From NCBI GenBank assembly GCA_903995115.1, contig LR877163.1, forward strand, positions 124,001-188,000: a DNA stretch of 64,000 nucleotides, written 5' to 3'. The notes beneath the pieces are model-generated. The model worked only from the letters and a program-made list of their open reading frames with translations, made no database searches and was not told the origin of the DNA. This stretch comes from Angomonas deanei. Taxonomy: Eukaryota; Euglenozoa; Kinetoplastea; Trypanosomatida; Trypanosomatidae. The stretch's first letter is position 1; every line of letters begins with the position of its first letter. Positions 19,399 through 29,508 of the stretch are shown piece by piece. Both the position numbers and the translations under genes were made by a program.

Positions 19399-19719
19399 AC
19401 TTATTTTGTTTAGTTGTTCTGTTTATCTTTGTTTTTTTTTTTTTGTTTTTGTTTTTTGTATACATTGAACCCATCGTTGATGTAGTAGTTGTTTTATATA
19501 TATGTATGTAATGTAGTGTACAATCAAGAAAACATTTTGAAATCATAACATCAAAAACTAATAATGATACTAAACTGATTTCAACGTGATAACGTATAAA
19601 GCAATACAGCAATTCCGCGTTATGATTCCTCTTTTTTCTCCTTACATTTATTGTCATAAAAGTATTATCGTTCAGCAGAAGAGGGGAAAACTCCTTATTT
19701 AGCTTTTTTAGTTTTTTTT
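19399..19719. other. Intergenic spacer without a gene
   Basis: 321 bases, AT-rich, with a T run at 19433-19444 and a TA repeat near 19494-19505. The last 30 bases are T-rich with AG dinucleotides at about 19700 and 19710, serving as acceptor for the VPS35 gene. No RNA gene seen. Confidence 0.5.
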
Positions 19720-22700
19720 ATGTTCATGGACAGTAACACTAGCAACAGTAATAACCCCACTGTGGTCTCCATTAGTGGTTGTATCCTCACCCCCGAGGAG
19801 GAACAGTCCAAGTGGCTGGCGGAGTCGTTAGAGGTTGTCCACAGGGCGGCAGGGAACTTGGCGTATTATGTCAGTCAGGAGGACTTTTCGGGGTCCATCA
19901 CCGGCGGCGTGAAGGAGGACGCTACACAGCATGCCGATCCCATGGCGGCAGATGAGAACACAATGAAGTTACAAAAGAATGCGGGGGAGAATCGGACCAT
20001 GCAAAACTTTTACCTCATTCTAAAAGCCACCACAGAAATGCTGGATGAGCTGCGCACCTCGCTGCTCGCCCCACAAACCTACTATGAGCTGTACGTGGTG
20101 GTGTTTGATAAAATTCAAGTCTTCATCACGTACTGCGACGACCTCATACGGCACAAGTGTATCACACCAGAAATGCTCTACGAGACGGTTCAGTTCACCG
20201 GGGCGCTCTTGTCCCGGTTGTACCTGTTGGTCTGCGCCGGCTCCGTGTATCTGTCTACCATGGACAACAAGTTGATGGCGAGCAGTGTTGCAAAAGGGAA
20301 GGAGGGGGAGGAAGGGGCGCCAGAGGGACGGTGTGCACAGCTCGATATCTTTGTCGACCTGCTAGAAATGAGTAAAGGTGTCCAGCACCCGACGAGGGGT
20401 CTGTTCCTGCGTCACTTCTTGCTTACCATGATGAAAGGAAAGCTGCCCGGTGACTTTGGGTTCGAGGCGGAGGGTAACGTGGATGCGGCAGACATTGTGT
20501 ACTACACCGCCCACATGCTGACGACCAATCTGAGAGAAATGAACTGGTTGTGGATCCGCATGGAGTCCAACCGGTACAGCCGCCCCACCTCCCTCTCCAC
20601 CGCGGCGGAAAATGAAAATAACGGTAGTGGCGCCTACGGCTCCCCTGTCTCGTCCTCTGCGCCGGTGAAAGATAAGAAGGGTACCCTCCTGACGAACGAG
20701 AGTGTCACCTCCAGCAGCGCCAAGATTAAGGAAACCAACAAGAAGAATACCCTGTCGGACCGAAATGAGCTCAAGGTGCTGGTGGGCATGAACATTGTGC
20801 GTATTTCTCAACTAGACGGTGTGACGCGGGAGATGTATAAGGAGAAAATCCTCCCCAACCTCATTCCTATCGTCACCAAGTACCGGGAGCCACTCGCCCA
20901 GCAGTATTTAGTAGAGATTCTCATCCAAGTCTTCCCCGACGACTTTCACCTCGACACCCTGGAGACGTTGTTGAAGATCATCTTCAATCTCTCTCCCAAC
21001 GTGCATGTGGTGCCCCTCGTCCGCTTCTTGCTCGAGCGGCTGGAGCGGTTCATCGTGGAGTACTATGAAGAAAAGGTCAATGTGGTAAAAGATCCATCAC
21101 GGCAGAAGGATCAAAATGAAACGGAATATCGTATCGAAGACAAACTGTTCAAAAATGTATTTGCTACCATCATGAATTGTCTCTCCACCTGCGAGGTGAG
21201 CTACGAGAAGGTGCAGCCGATGGAAAAGCTGATCCGCAAAACCAACAACATCCCTCCCCCCACGCCAGTGCTGATTGTGCGGTACCTAGAAATCCTCACC
21301 GACGTCGCGCGGTTTTCGTTGTCGGTCGACCTTGCAGCGGAGAAGTGGGTAGCGGCGACGGGTAGCAAGGACGAGGAAGAAGGGAAAACCTCCAAGGCGG
21401 TGAAACACATATCCTCCCTCCTGCGGTATGCCACAGAACGCATACAGGAAGGGCCGGAGCTGACCCCCGAAATGCTGCTCGGCGCAGAGCGACTCGTCAC
21501 CACCGTCCTCTCTGTCCCATCCGTGACGGAGAATATTTCCACACTGCTAGAGATCGACGCCATCCCTGCATTGGTGGCCAAATTACCGTTTATTAGCCGG
21601 CGACAGGTGGCTGTGACGCTCTGCGAGACGGCCCAGCGTTACCCCGAGAAGCACATTGAAACCCTCGAGCACGCCGCCCGCCTGTTCGAGCTGATGGACC
21701 CTCTTCTCACCGTGCAGCAGGACGCCCCGGAGGATCTCACCGTGCTCTACAAGTACAACGTGAAGGATGAGTTCATTGACGAGCAGAACCTAGTCTGCCG
21801 CACCCTTCACCTGCTGGAGAGCAAGAAGGATCCGCTGCTGTTTATCAAGATGCTCACGGGGGCTCGCCGACTGTTGGGGGCGGGCGGACCGACCCGCATA
21901 CCTGGACCCTGCCGACCCTCGCCTCGCTTTATCTGCAGGCGGCGATAGACGTGAAGGAGGAGCTGGACAGCGCCAAAGACCCGGAGGAAACGGAAGACAA
22001 TGAGAAGTCACCGGAGGAAGGAAAGGGGGAAGAAGTCAAAAAAGAAGAACAACAAGGACAACGACGGTGCCGTAGATGTTGCCGGTCTGCAGAAAGGAAT
22101 GCAAAAGTGCTTCAACTATCTATTCTCCGGCGACGGAAAAGGTGTGTTGGAGGTGCTCAGCACAGAAAAGCCATTCCTTGCCTATCAGCTCTACCTCACC
22201 TCGGCACAGGTGGCGGACCGGTGCGAGCTCAACGACGTTGCCTACGCCTTATTCACGGAAGTGCTCGCCCTGTATGAGCGAGAGGTACCCGACAATGAAC
22301 AGCAGATAGAAATGTTATATACGTTAGTGAATGCGCTGTACAAGCTCAAGAACTGCTCCGAGGAGAACTACGAGACCCTCGCGGCGAGGGTGTGCCAGCG
22401 GAGCTCCAAGCTGGTGGCAAAACAAGATCAGAGTATCATGATTGCCCGGTGCGGAGCACTTTTTATGAAAAAAGGACTCCCCGAAGAGACGCAAGCACGC
22501 TTGGTGGAGTGTGTCGAGCGGGCCATCAAACTCGCTGGGCAAGTGCAAGGCGTCGTACAGCTAGAACTGTACGTGGAGCTGTTGAACACCTTCCTCCTCT
22601 ACTTCAAGATGAACTTTATTGAGGCGGACTGCATCAACAGCGTCCTGGACCAAATTCGTGAAATTAGCGAGAAGGAGCGGGCGAGTCAGAGTAACCCCAC

Positions 22701-22842
22701 TAAACCCAACGAGGATGGGGAGGCGGCGGATACCACCTCGAGCGGTGCCTATGATCGTGTTCGTGTGAGTTATCGTAATACCACCAAGTATATTCGTTCA
22801 AGACAGACCGTCGACGCGCGATGGGAAGACATTGAAGTCTAA
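19720..22842 (+). CDS. VPS35: VPS35 retromer subunit, interrupted by two compensating frame changes
   Basis: Retromer core subunit of about 1,040 residues. Signature blocks match VPS35 throughout: LDELRTSLLAPQTYYELYVVVFDKI near 110, RGVQHPTRGLFLRHFLLTMMKGKLPGD near 210, LKVLVGMNIVRISQLDGV near 350, QVFPDDFHLDTLETLLK near 405, and the C-terminal solenoid. VPS35 carries cargo recognition for endosome-to-Golgi recycling. The frame is lost near 21901 (RI, then TLPTLASLYLQAA continues in another frame) and returns to the original frame inside an acidic/basic low-complexity insert at about 22010-22050. The two changes cancel, and the remaining C-terminal region is normal. Errors in sequence are more likely than pseudogenisation of an essential gene. 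Confidence 0.93.
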
Positions 22843-23065
22843 AAAAAACAAAAAAGACGTTCTTTTTAGTTTTGTTGTTATTGAATTTGCGTGAGCGCTG
22901 TTTATCCTATATCCGTATTTACTATAAAAATTTTCTTTTCCCATGAGTGAAGGACAATACGGTTTAGTCAGACGGAAATCAAAACAAACTCTGTCCATCT
23001 CTTCCTCTTCACTTCTAACATCAAAAACAAGAAAAGACAATCTATTGTTACACACTCATCCACGC

Positions 23066-24388
23066 ATGGAAGACAACAAGGAAAATATAAGCGCCCTCCG
23101 CACCCACATCCTCCGACAAACGGAAATCTCCGCCGAGGAGCGGAAACGGTCATTGTTGCTGTCCGCGTTGAAAGACAAGGAGGTGAACCACACCGAGCCC
23201 GAAGAGCAACGCAAGCTTACGATGACCCTCGCCGCAGGAAAAGAAAAAGAGGCCGATGTCCCCCGCGGTGAGAAGGAGGACGCCAGTGAGGCCTTACAAG
23301 CGGCAATGGATCAGATCCGTTCCCTATTGCAGGAGAAGGATACGATGCACTGTGAGATTGTGCAGCTCAAGAACACCATTGCCTCACTGCAGACTCTCAC
23401 CGATACGTTGAAGCGAGAATCACAGGGGAAGAGCGATAAGCTCGGTATGTATCAGACCATTTTCGATCGATTACAGAGTGAGAACGAGGAGGTGCTCGAA
23501 AACTGGGATAAAATGACAAGCGCCGTCGACCGCCTGCAGGTGGATGTGCAGTTCTACGCCACCGCCAACGAGAAGTTGCAAATCTCATTGGAAGAGGTAC
23601 TCGCCGATAACGTAAAGTTGTTGCAGGAGCGACTTGGGTTAAAAGAGACGGAAGCCAAGCTGGCGGCGCTGGAGAAGGAGTACGAGGCAATGTTCGAGGA
23701 GCAGCGGCACTACATCAACACCCTGCGAGAGGGATGCGAGGCGATACAATCCGTGGTGGCCCTGAATGAGGCGTTACAGCTAGAGAATGAGCAGCTCAAA
23801 GGGAGTCTGGCCGCCGCGGGGGGTAGAGCGAAAGAATGGGAAGAGCGGTTCCTCACCATAAAGAAGACGACCACCACCAATACTACTGTATCACAGGCCG
23901 CAGTGGACTTCTCGAACACTACAGAGCGCCGTCCCTCAGAGGACACAACAGAAGGGGAACCATCCACCCTCTATGAAACCCTCAACAGTAAGATCATAGA
24001 CCTCACCGTGACGCTTCAGTGCCGGCAGCAGCAGGTGACGCAGCTGGAGGAGAAGTATGAGGCGGCGATGCAAGGACCACTCCGTCAGGGCATCCTTCTC
24101 ACCACGCTGAGGGCCGCACTGGCGGTCTCACGGCCACTGGCGGAAGAATTACTGTCCGAGAATAAATCGCTGCAGGCACAACTCACCGCAACAGAAAGTT
24201 TTGCGAACGCCCTCCTCGACGCCCATGTGACGCTGTTGGCCTTGTACACGGAGGAGGTGATCAAGGTGAATCAGCAGCAAGAAGCCACCACGGGGCGCTC
24301 ATCAAAGGGTGGGCGGCCGTCTGTCACGTTAGTGTCGGGGAAGAGAGAACGGCACCGCGACGCTGTTTTTTTGGCCGGCAAAAAGTGA
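23066..24388 (+). CDS. Coiled-coil protein, unknown function
   Basis: A 440-residue protein dominated by heptad-type coiled coil from about residue 75 to 400 (Leu/Glu/Lys/Gln-rich, e.g. EKLQISLEEVLADNVKLLQERL), with a basic Ser/Arg tail. I recognise no family; structural roles in cytoskeleton or flagellum are common for such proteins in kinetoplastids. An in-frame ATG 123 bases earlier exists (22943), but the strong pyrimidine tract at 22992-23012 followed by AG at about 23030 lies between the two ATGs, so a trans-spliced mRNA would begin with this one. If the acceptor lies further upstream, the protein would be 481 residues. Confidence 0.72.
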   Translation: MEDNKENISALRTHILRQTEISAEERKRSLLLSALKDKEVNHTEPEEQRKLTMTLAAGKEKEADVPRGEKEDASEALQAAMDQIRSLLQEKDTMHCEIVQLKNTIASLQTLTDTLKRESQGKSDKLGMYQTIFDRLQSENEEVLENWDKMTSAVDRLQVDVQFYATANEKLQISLEEVLADNVKLLQERLGLKETEAKLAALEKEYEAMFEEQRHYINTLREGCEAIQSVVALNEALQLENEQLKGSLAAAGGRAKEWEERFLTIKKTTTTNTTVSQAAVDFSNTTERRPSEDTTEGEPSTLYETLNSKIIDLTVTLQCRQQQVTQLEEKYEAAMQGPLRQGILLTTLRAALAVSRPLAEELLSENKSLQAQLTATESFANALLDAHVTLLALYTEEVIKVNQQQEATTGRSSKGGRPSVTLVSGKRERHRDAVFLAGKK

Positions 24389-24684
24389 TACGAAACCACC
24401 ACCAATCAGATTCAGAGATAACATTATTCACGAAATGCATACATTTTATTTTAAAAAAAAAAAAACTCATTTCTGCTACACTTGTTTTTATTGTATTTGC
24501 TACTGCAAAAGACACGATTTACTTGTATGTTTTTACGAATGTGCAGAAGTGCAAACAAAACAAAAAAAGGAAGAAGAGGTTTTCTGTTAACAACGTATTT
24601 CTCTTTCTCTCGTATAAGTAAATAAAAAGTAAACGTTGTACATTTCACTACTATTTTTATTATTCTTTTTTCTTTTAACGATCC

Positions 24685-25975
24685 ATGTCTGTGAAGGAGA
24701 CGGAATATTACGAACTGCTACAGGTGGAGGTCACCGCCTCCGACCATGATATCAAACGCTCTTATAGAAAACTGGCCCTGAAGTATCATCCCGATAAGAA
24801 CCCCGACAACGAAGAGGCGTCAGAAATGTTTAAGAAGGTGAGTCATGCGTACGAGACGCTCTCCGACCCCGAGAAGCGAGCGCTCTACGACAGGCACGGG
24901 AAGGCGGGACTGGAGGGTGGCGGTGGCGAGCAAGGCTTCGACCCCAACGACATCTTCTCCATGTTCTTTGGCGGCGGTAGGCGCCAGCGGTCGGAGCCGA
25001 AGCCGAAGGATCTGGTGCACGAGATACCCGTCACGCTGGAGGAGCTCTATTCGGGGAAGGTGAAGAAGATTGGGGTGTCGCGGTACCGCAAGTGTGCCAC
25101 CTGCAGCGGCAAGGGGGTGAAGGAAGGGGCGCGGGTGGAGGCCTGCCGGTACTGCCAGGGCCGTGGCGTGCGCCGTGGGGTGCAGCAGATCTTCCCCGGG
25201 TTTGAGAATATTGTAGAGGTCCCCTGCGAGGCGTGTGGCGGCGAAGGCAGCAACGTGAAGAAGTCAGACCTGTGTGGTACGTGCCGAGGAGAGTGTGTTG
25301 TACGGGAGAAGAAGGTGCTGGAGGTGCGGATCGAGCCGGGGGCGCAGCACAACGACGTGATCCACTTTGCAGGGGAGGGCGACGAGCGGCCAGACATGCG
25401 TCTCGCCGGGGATGTGCTCATCTTCATCAGCGCCCAGCCCCACGAAGTTTTCCACCGGGTAGGCCAGCACCTCGTGGTGCAGCACACCGTCTCGCTCAAG
25501 GAGGCCCTCTGCGGCTTCCATCTCCCTCTCACCCACCTGGACGGGCGTAAACTTGATTTGCAGGCGCCCCCTGGCATGACCCTAGACCCGTCCTTCATCT
25601 TCACCGTCCACGGGGAAGGGGATGCCGGGGAAGGACGGCCCGAGGGGGATGCTCTTTCTGCAGGTGGAGGTGACGTGGCCCGACAGTCTCTCCCCCAAGG
25701 CGGTCGACGCGATTGGCTCGCTGTTTGGTGTACCGGAGAAACTCCCCAAGATGGGAGGTCAGGTGGCCAAGTTAGAGCCGTACGTCAAGAGAAAGAAGGG
25801 AAAAGGAAAAGGGAAGGGTGGTAGAGGGGCGAGGCGGAACCCGTACGAGGAGGAAAGCTCCGACGATTATGAGGACTACGACGACGAGCAGGCCTTCTAC
25901 CAACAGGCCCGGGGTGGCGGTCACCACTTTAGTGGTGGTGGTGGACCTCAGGTCGTGGAGTGTGGTCAACAATAA
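24685..25975 (+). CDS. Type I DnaJ/Hsp40 co-chaperone with CaaX-like end; one frame break
   Basis: Complete type I J-protein: J-domain (about 5-70, with the HPD motif in YHPDKNPD), a Gly/Phe-poor linker, four zinc-binding motifs ([32 protein letters not shown]) at about 140-215, then the two beta-barrel client domains. The frame shifts by one base in a run of four G at 25618-25621, inside the conserved GEGMP motif. Downstream the expected DnaJ sequence continues to 25975. In that frame the protein ends CGQQ, a plausible CaaX farnesylation box as in yeast Ydj1. It stimulates Hsp70 ATPase in the cytosol. The extra G is most likely a homopolymer error. Confidence 0.93.
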
Positions 25976-26202
25976 AACTGCAACGAGAACGAAAAAAAAA
26001 AAAAAAAATCATTCTAATAATACTCTTAAATATAATTTAAAAAAAAAAAAGTAAACAACACCGTATAACTAAAACGGAGGGGAAGGAGAGGTAGCATTTG
26101 AAAAGTGCTAATCCGATGAAAATAATGATATTCTTTTCTTCTTCTTTTTTTTTTTTTTCGCTAAAGCATAAAAAAGAAAACGTAGCCTTAACCCTCTATT
26201 TC

Positions 26203-26775
26203 ATGTTTCAGAAATACGCCGCCGCGTGGGTGCGCAAACCCTTCCTGGAGGAAAATTACAATAAATTCTTTGCCATGAATGCCATTAGTGTGAGGACCGT
26301 CGCCAGCTTCGGTCTCTCGCATGCCAACACCTGGGCCGCCTTCGAGCCTGGTAGGAAAGAAGGGACGAAGCAGGCGGCGCTCGTGGCCTTCACGGCGACG
26401 GTGGGGGAGAGTGCCTGCGATGCAACAGGGCACTTATCCATTGGGCACATCACTAGTCTCAACGACACGCTAAACTCTTATCACGTCATGGAGCGACTTT
26501 ACCCCGATCTTTCCATACACGTCAGCGTCAGTCTGCAGTCTCAACTGCTCCGACCGATCCCGGTGGGGGAGAAGATCGTCGTGATCAGCACGATTGATAA
26601 GATGGGGAAGAACTTGGTGTACTGCAAGTCTGATTTTTACCTCGATAGGCCGATGGCGGCGACGGAGAAGGTGAGCCCCATCACCACCGTTAGAGAGGTG
26701 AAACAGGCATTGAGTGAGTACGAGAAGTTAGCGACGGGGACACATATCAAGAGCATTTTAAGGGCCAAACAGTAG
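26203..26775 (+). CDS. Hotdog-fold thioesterase-like protein 1
   Basis: A 190-residue protein with a single hotdog domain of the 4HBT/PaaI type. It has a long helix region (GHLSIGHITSLNDTLNSYHVME, about residues 84-105) and then the strand HVSVSLQSQLLRPIPVGEKIVVISTIDKMGKNLVYCKSDFY. These proteins hydrolyse acyl-CoA thioesters; the substrate cannot be told. The start at 26203 follows a strong pyrimidine tract (26131-26159) and AAAG, while an earlier in-frame start would be upstream of that acceptor. It is a tandem relative of the next gene. The N-terminus (MFQKYAAAWVRKPFL) could act as a mitochondrial leader. Confidence 0.8.
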   Translation: MFQKYAAAWVRKPFLEENYNKFFAMNAISVRTVASFGLSHANTWAAFEPGRKEGTKQAALVAFTATVGESACDATGHLSIGHITSLNDTLNSYHVMERLYPDLSIHVSVSLQSQLLRPIPVGEKIVVISTIDKMGKNLVYCKSDFYLDRPMAATEKVSPITTVREVKQALSEYEKLATGTHIKSILRAKQ

Positions 26776-26969
26776 GGCTGATGAATATTGCTCTTACATA
26801 TTACCAAATATTTTTACTATTGCTAGCGTCTATAGTCTTTTTTGTGTGTAGTTTTTTGATGCGGCTACTGGTTTTTTACGATTTTGTTGGTAGACCAAAA
26901 CTAAAAATTGACTTTACTCTCTTCTCTTTTTAGTCATCACAAAATCCTTATCGTCTTTTTCATTCATTC

Positions 26970-27698
26970 ATGAGTCTCTCCATAGAAGACAGCCCCCTGT
27001 GGCAGTCCCCTAACGATCTCTTCCCCGAGTTCAGCACGATTTATAGCCACTTCTGCACCACCTTTGACAAGTACGGCGGTCCGCTGATGCACCTCAAGTT
27101 AAAACTATTCTCCAAAGACTTCCGTGTGGCCTGCATCAGCAACGGCGGTGACACCAACGACGCCGCGGAGAATAAGTGCTGTGTCTACAGCCCCAACCGA
27201 CCCAAGGAAGGCGGCTTCCCCTTCTTCCCCTTTCTCTGTCTGGTCCCTGTCACCGTGACGGAAGAGGTGTGCGACGACGGCTTCATGACGCTGGGGGCGA
27301 TGAATGCACTCATGGACATGGTCACCTCTTTTCACATTATGATGGCTGCCTTCCCCGAGAAACCAGGACACGTGTCAGTGACGATCCAGACCAACCAGCT
27401 CGCCCCGCTAGCGTGCGGGGATAAGTTTTTAGTGATCTCCAAGGTGGATAAGCTGGGTGGCCGGCTGGTGTTCAACTCTGTGCAGTACATTGCGCCGACG
27501 GTGACGAAGGAGAACATTCCCGAGACGGTGTGGGCGGAGAATCAGGAAATGAAGACGGTACGACAATTATTAAATGTGATTGGGTACGCGCCTGTGTTTG
27601 TGAATTTGAAGCACATCAAGTCACTTCTGTCGATGGCGGCGAATAAGCAGGCGGTGGAGCAGCGGGAGAAGCCGAAGGCGGTCGTGGACGGAAATTGA
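26970..27698 (+). CDS. Hotdog-fold thioesterase-like protein 2
   Basis: A 242-residue diverged paralogue of the preceding gene. The matching core is DDGFMTLGAMNALMDMVTSFHIMMA (about 110-135), then HVSVTIQTNQLAPLACGDKFLVISKVDKLGGRLVFNSVQYI. Compared with gene 1 it has a longer N-terminal region and no obvious targeting leader, suggesting different compartments or substrates. An acceptor AG at about 26934 follows a CT-rich tract (TTACTCTCTTCTCTTTTT), then the ATG. Hotdog enzymes work as dimers or higher oligomers, so pairing of the two gene products is conceivable but unproven. Confidence 0.8.
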   Translation: MSLSIEDSPLWQSPNDLFPEFSTIYSHFCTTFDKYGGPLMHLKLKLFSKDFRVACISNGGDTNDAAENKCCVYSPNRPKEGGFPFFPFLCLVPVTVTEEVCDDGFMTLGAMNALMDMVTSFHIMMAAFPEKPGHVSVTIQTNQLAPLACGDKFLVISKVDKLGGRLVFNSVQYIAPTVTKENIPETVWAENQEMKTVRQLLNVIGYAPVFVNLKHIKSLLSMAANKQAVEQREKPKAVVDGN

Positions 27699-27887
27699 GA
27701 AACCCCCAACGTCAAACCTATCGATCCAAACGCCAAAAAATGAATAATAAAAATCTGTTCTTTCCACGTGCTGCTTTTACTATTTTGTGTAGATTGCGAA
27801 TCGTGCTGTTTTACTGTTCTTTTTTTTTCCCCCCCTTTTTCTTTTTCATTATGAGCCCAAAAAAAAAAAAAAAAAGAATAAACAAAA

Positions 27888-29285
27888 ATGGCGAAACGGA
27901 AGCGTTCCGCCAAGTCCGACGACAAACAGGAAAATGACACAAAAGTAAGAAAAGTAGTGGTGGAGCGTCAGACGGGTACAGTACACGATCTGACCGCGAA
28001 AGCATTAGAAGGCTTGGACAGCGTATTGGAGGACGCCACCCGTTTCTTACACGAACAGGAAAAAAACAAAACAAGCAATAATAATGCGGATAATCACAAA
28101 AAAGGAATCAAACAAAAACAAGAATTACTCGCCGCGTTAGCCTTCCCCCATCTGGACGCCCTTTCTCAGATGGTGATTGCCTATGGGATGCAACTACTAC
28201 CGTTTTTATTTCAAATAAAAAGTAGAATTCTTTCCTTTTTGCAAATACCGATCCTTTCTTCCCCAGCGTGCTGGAAGTTGTGTGGGTTGCTAGCCGTGTA
28301 CTTTAGGGCTTCCTTCGCGAAGGAGTTGGAGTCGTTTTTGGAGTATGCGATCTTGAAGAAAAAAGAAGGGATTGTACTCTTTCACAATGAGTGTTTCTGT
28401 TTAGAGGAGGAACGGGAAATGTGGGTGGCGAATGAGGTCGACGAAAGTGCCACGAATAATAATAATAATAGTATGGTGATAAAACTAAAAGCGCTAGAAC
28501 AAATGCTGATGGGGTGTGGGTCTTTTGTGAATTACAAACTACTACAAAACTTTGCGCTACGGTACACGACAGAGTGGGTAGAAGAAGGTCTCACTTCCTG
28601 CTACTTTAGCGCCAATTCAGAGGCCAATCCACACCATAAAGAGGTCTACGATCAGCTGCGTCATTTCATTGTCCACACGAACACCACCGCCGCCTCCATT
28701 CAGCTACTGTACACGTTATTGCTGGTGACGAGTCGGACCGCGCTATCGGCGGAGCTGCACCTCGCCGCCCAGCGTGTGGTCCGTTCCGTCTTTCTCACGT
28801 ACCAGTCGGGGTCCATCACGGAGGTATACGCTCCTTCCTATTATCAAAACCCCAACGCTGACACCGTAGAGGCAGCGGTGCGACTGTCGCATGTGTTATT
28901 TCTGTTGAAGAATGCGGTGGTGCTGCCGCACTACAGCAGTCCGGCCGTCACGGTGGAGCAAACCAGGCGAAAGCTATTTGTGGAAGGGAGGGAAGAGGAG
29001 CAGACCAGCGTGGGTGGGCAACCAGCGGAAAAGGAAGTGGAAGTGACATTAAATATTATTAATACTAATATGAATAGGCCTGCTGGGGCGCTCCTGGGGC
29101 ATATCCCTCTCCCACCCGCAACCGTGACTCCTACGAATAATAAGGAACCAGTGAAGGCGGTGGAGTCCCCTAGCATACCGCAGAAAACAACTCCGGTGCA
29201 GCGACCGCAAAAGGCAGTTGTGCACAGTAATAATAATAACGACGACGATGATGACGATGACTTGCCGGACATTGATATGAACTAA
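27888..29285 (+). CDS. Nuclear-type helical protein, unknown
   Basis: A 465-residue protein with a basic N-terminus (MAKRKRSAK) resembling a nuclear localisation signal and an acidic C-terminus of consecutive Asp residues ending DLPDIDMN. The middle (about 75-360) is helix-rich and resembles an alpha-solenoid; an Asn run lies near 188. The overall layout, basic start, helical repeat and acid tail, recalls nucleolar ribosome-assembly factors such as the RIX1/PELP1 group, but this is a loose structural impression and no diagnostic motif is present. An A-run of 17 sits just before the start codon, after a long pyrimidine tract. Confidence 0.7.
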   Translation: MAKRKRSAKSDDKQENDTKVRKVVVERQTGTVHDLTAKALEGLDSVLEDATRFLHEQEKNKTSNNNADNHKKGIKQKQELLAALAFPHLDALSQMVIAYGMQLLPFLFQIKSRILSFLQIPILSSPACWKLCGLLAVYFRASFAKELESFLEYAILKKKEGIVLFHNECFCLEEEREMWVANEVDESATNNNNNSMVIKLKALEQMLMGCGSFVNYKLLQNFALRYTTEWVEEGLTSCYFSANSEANPHHKEVYDQLRHFIVHTNTTAASIQLLYTLLLVTSRTALSAELHLAAQRVVRSVFLTYQSGSITEVYAPSYYQNPNADTVEAAVRLSHVLFLLKNAVVLPHYSSPAVTVEQTRRKLFVEGREEEQTSVGGQPAEKEVEVTLNIINTNMNRPAGALLGHIPLPPATVTPTNNKEPVKAVESPSIPQKTTPVQRPQKAVVHSNNNNDDDDDDDLPDIDMN

Positions 29286-29508
29286 TTATTTTAAATAATA
29301 AAAAAAGAACGATTAAATTAAATAATTCCTTAATAACATATAACAGTACTCAAAGACGAAAAAGAAAAAAAAAAGTTTTTACTTTGATTATTATTTAAAA
29401 CGTTTTCTTTTTGGTTGTGTGTTTCTATTATTCTCTGCCTTTCCTCCTTTTGTTGTTGTTGTTGCAAAAAAAAAAAGTTATACGAATAGTTTTTTATAAT
29501 AACCAAAA

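Noticed and set aside
27888-29285. Assignment as RIX1/PELP1 ribosome-assembly factor
   Set aside because: Only the basic start, helical middle and acidic DLPDI-like tail agree; no diagnostic motif is present.
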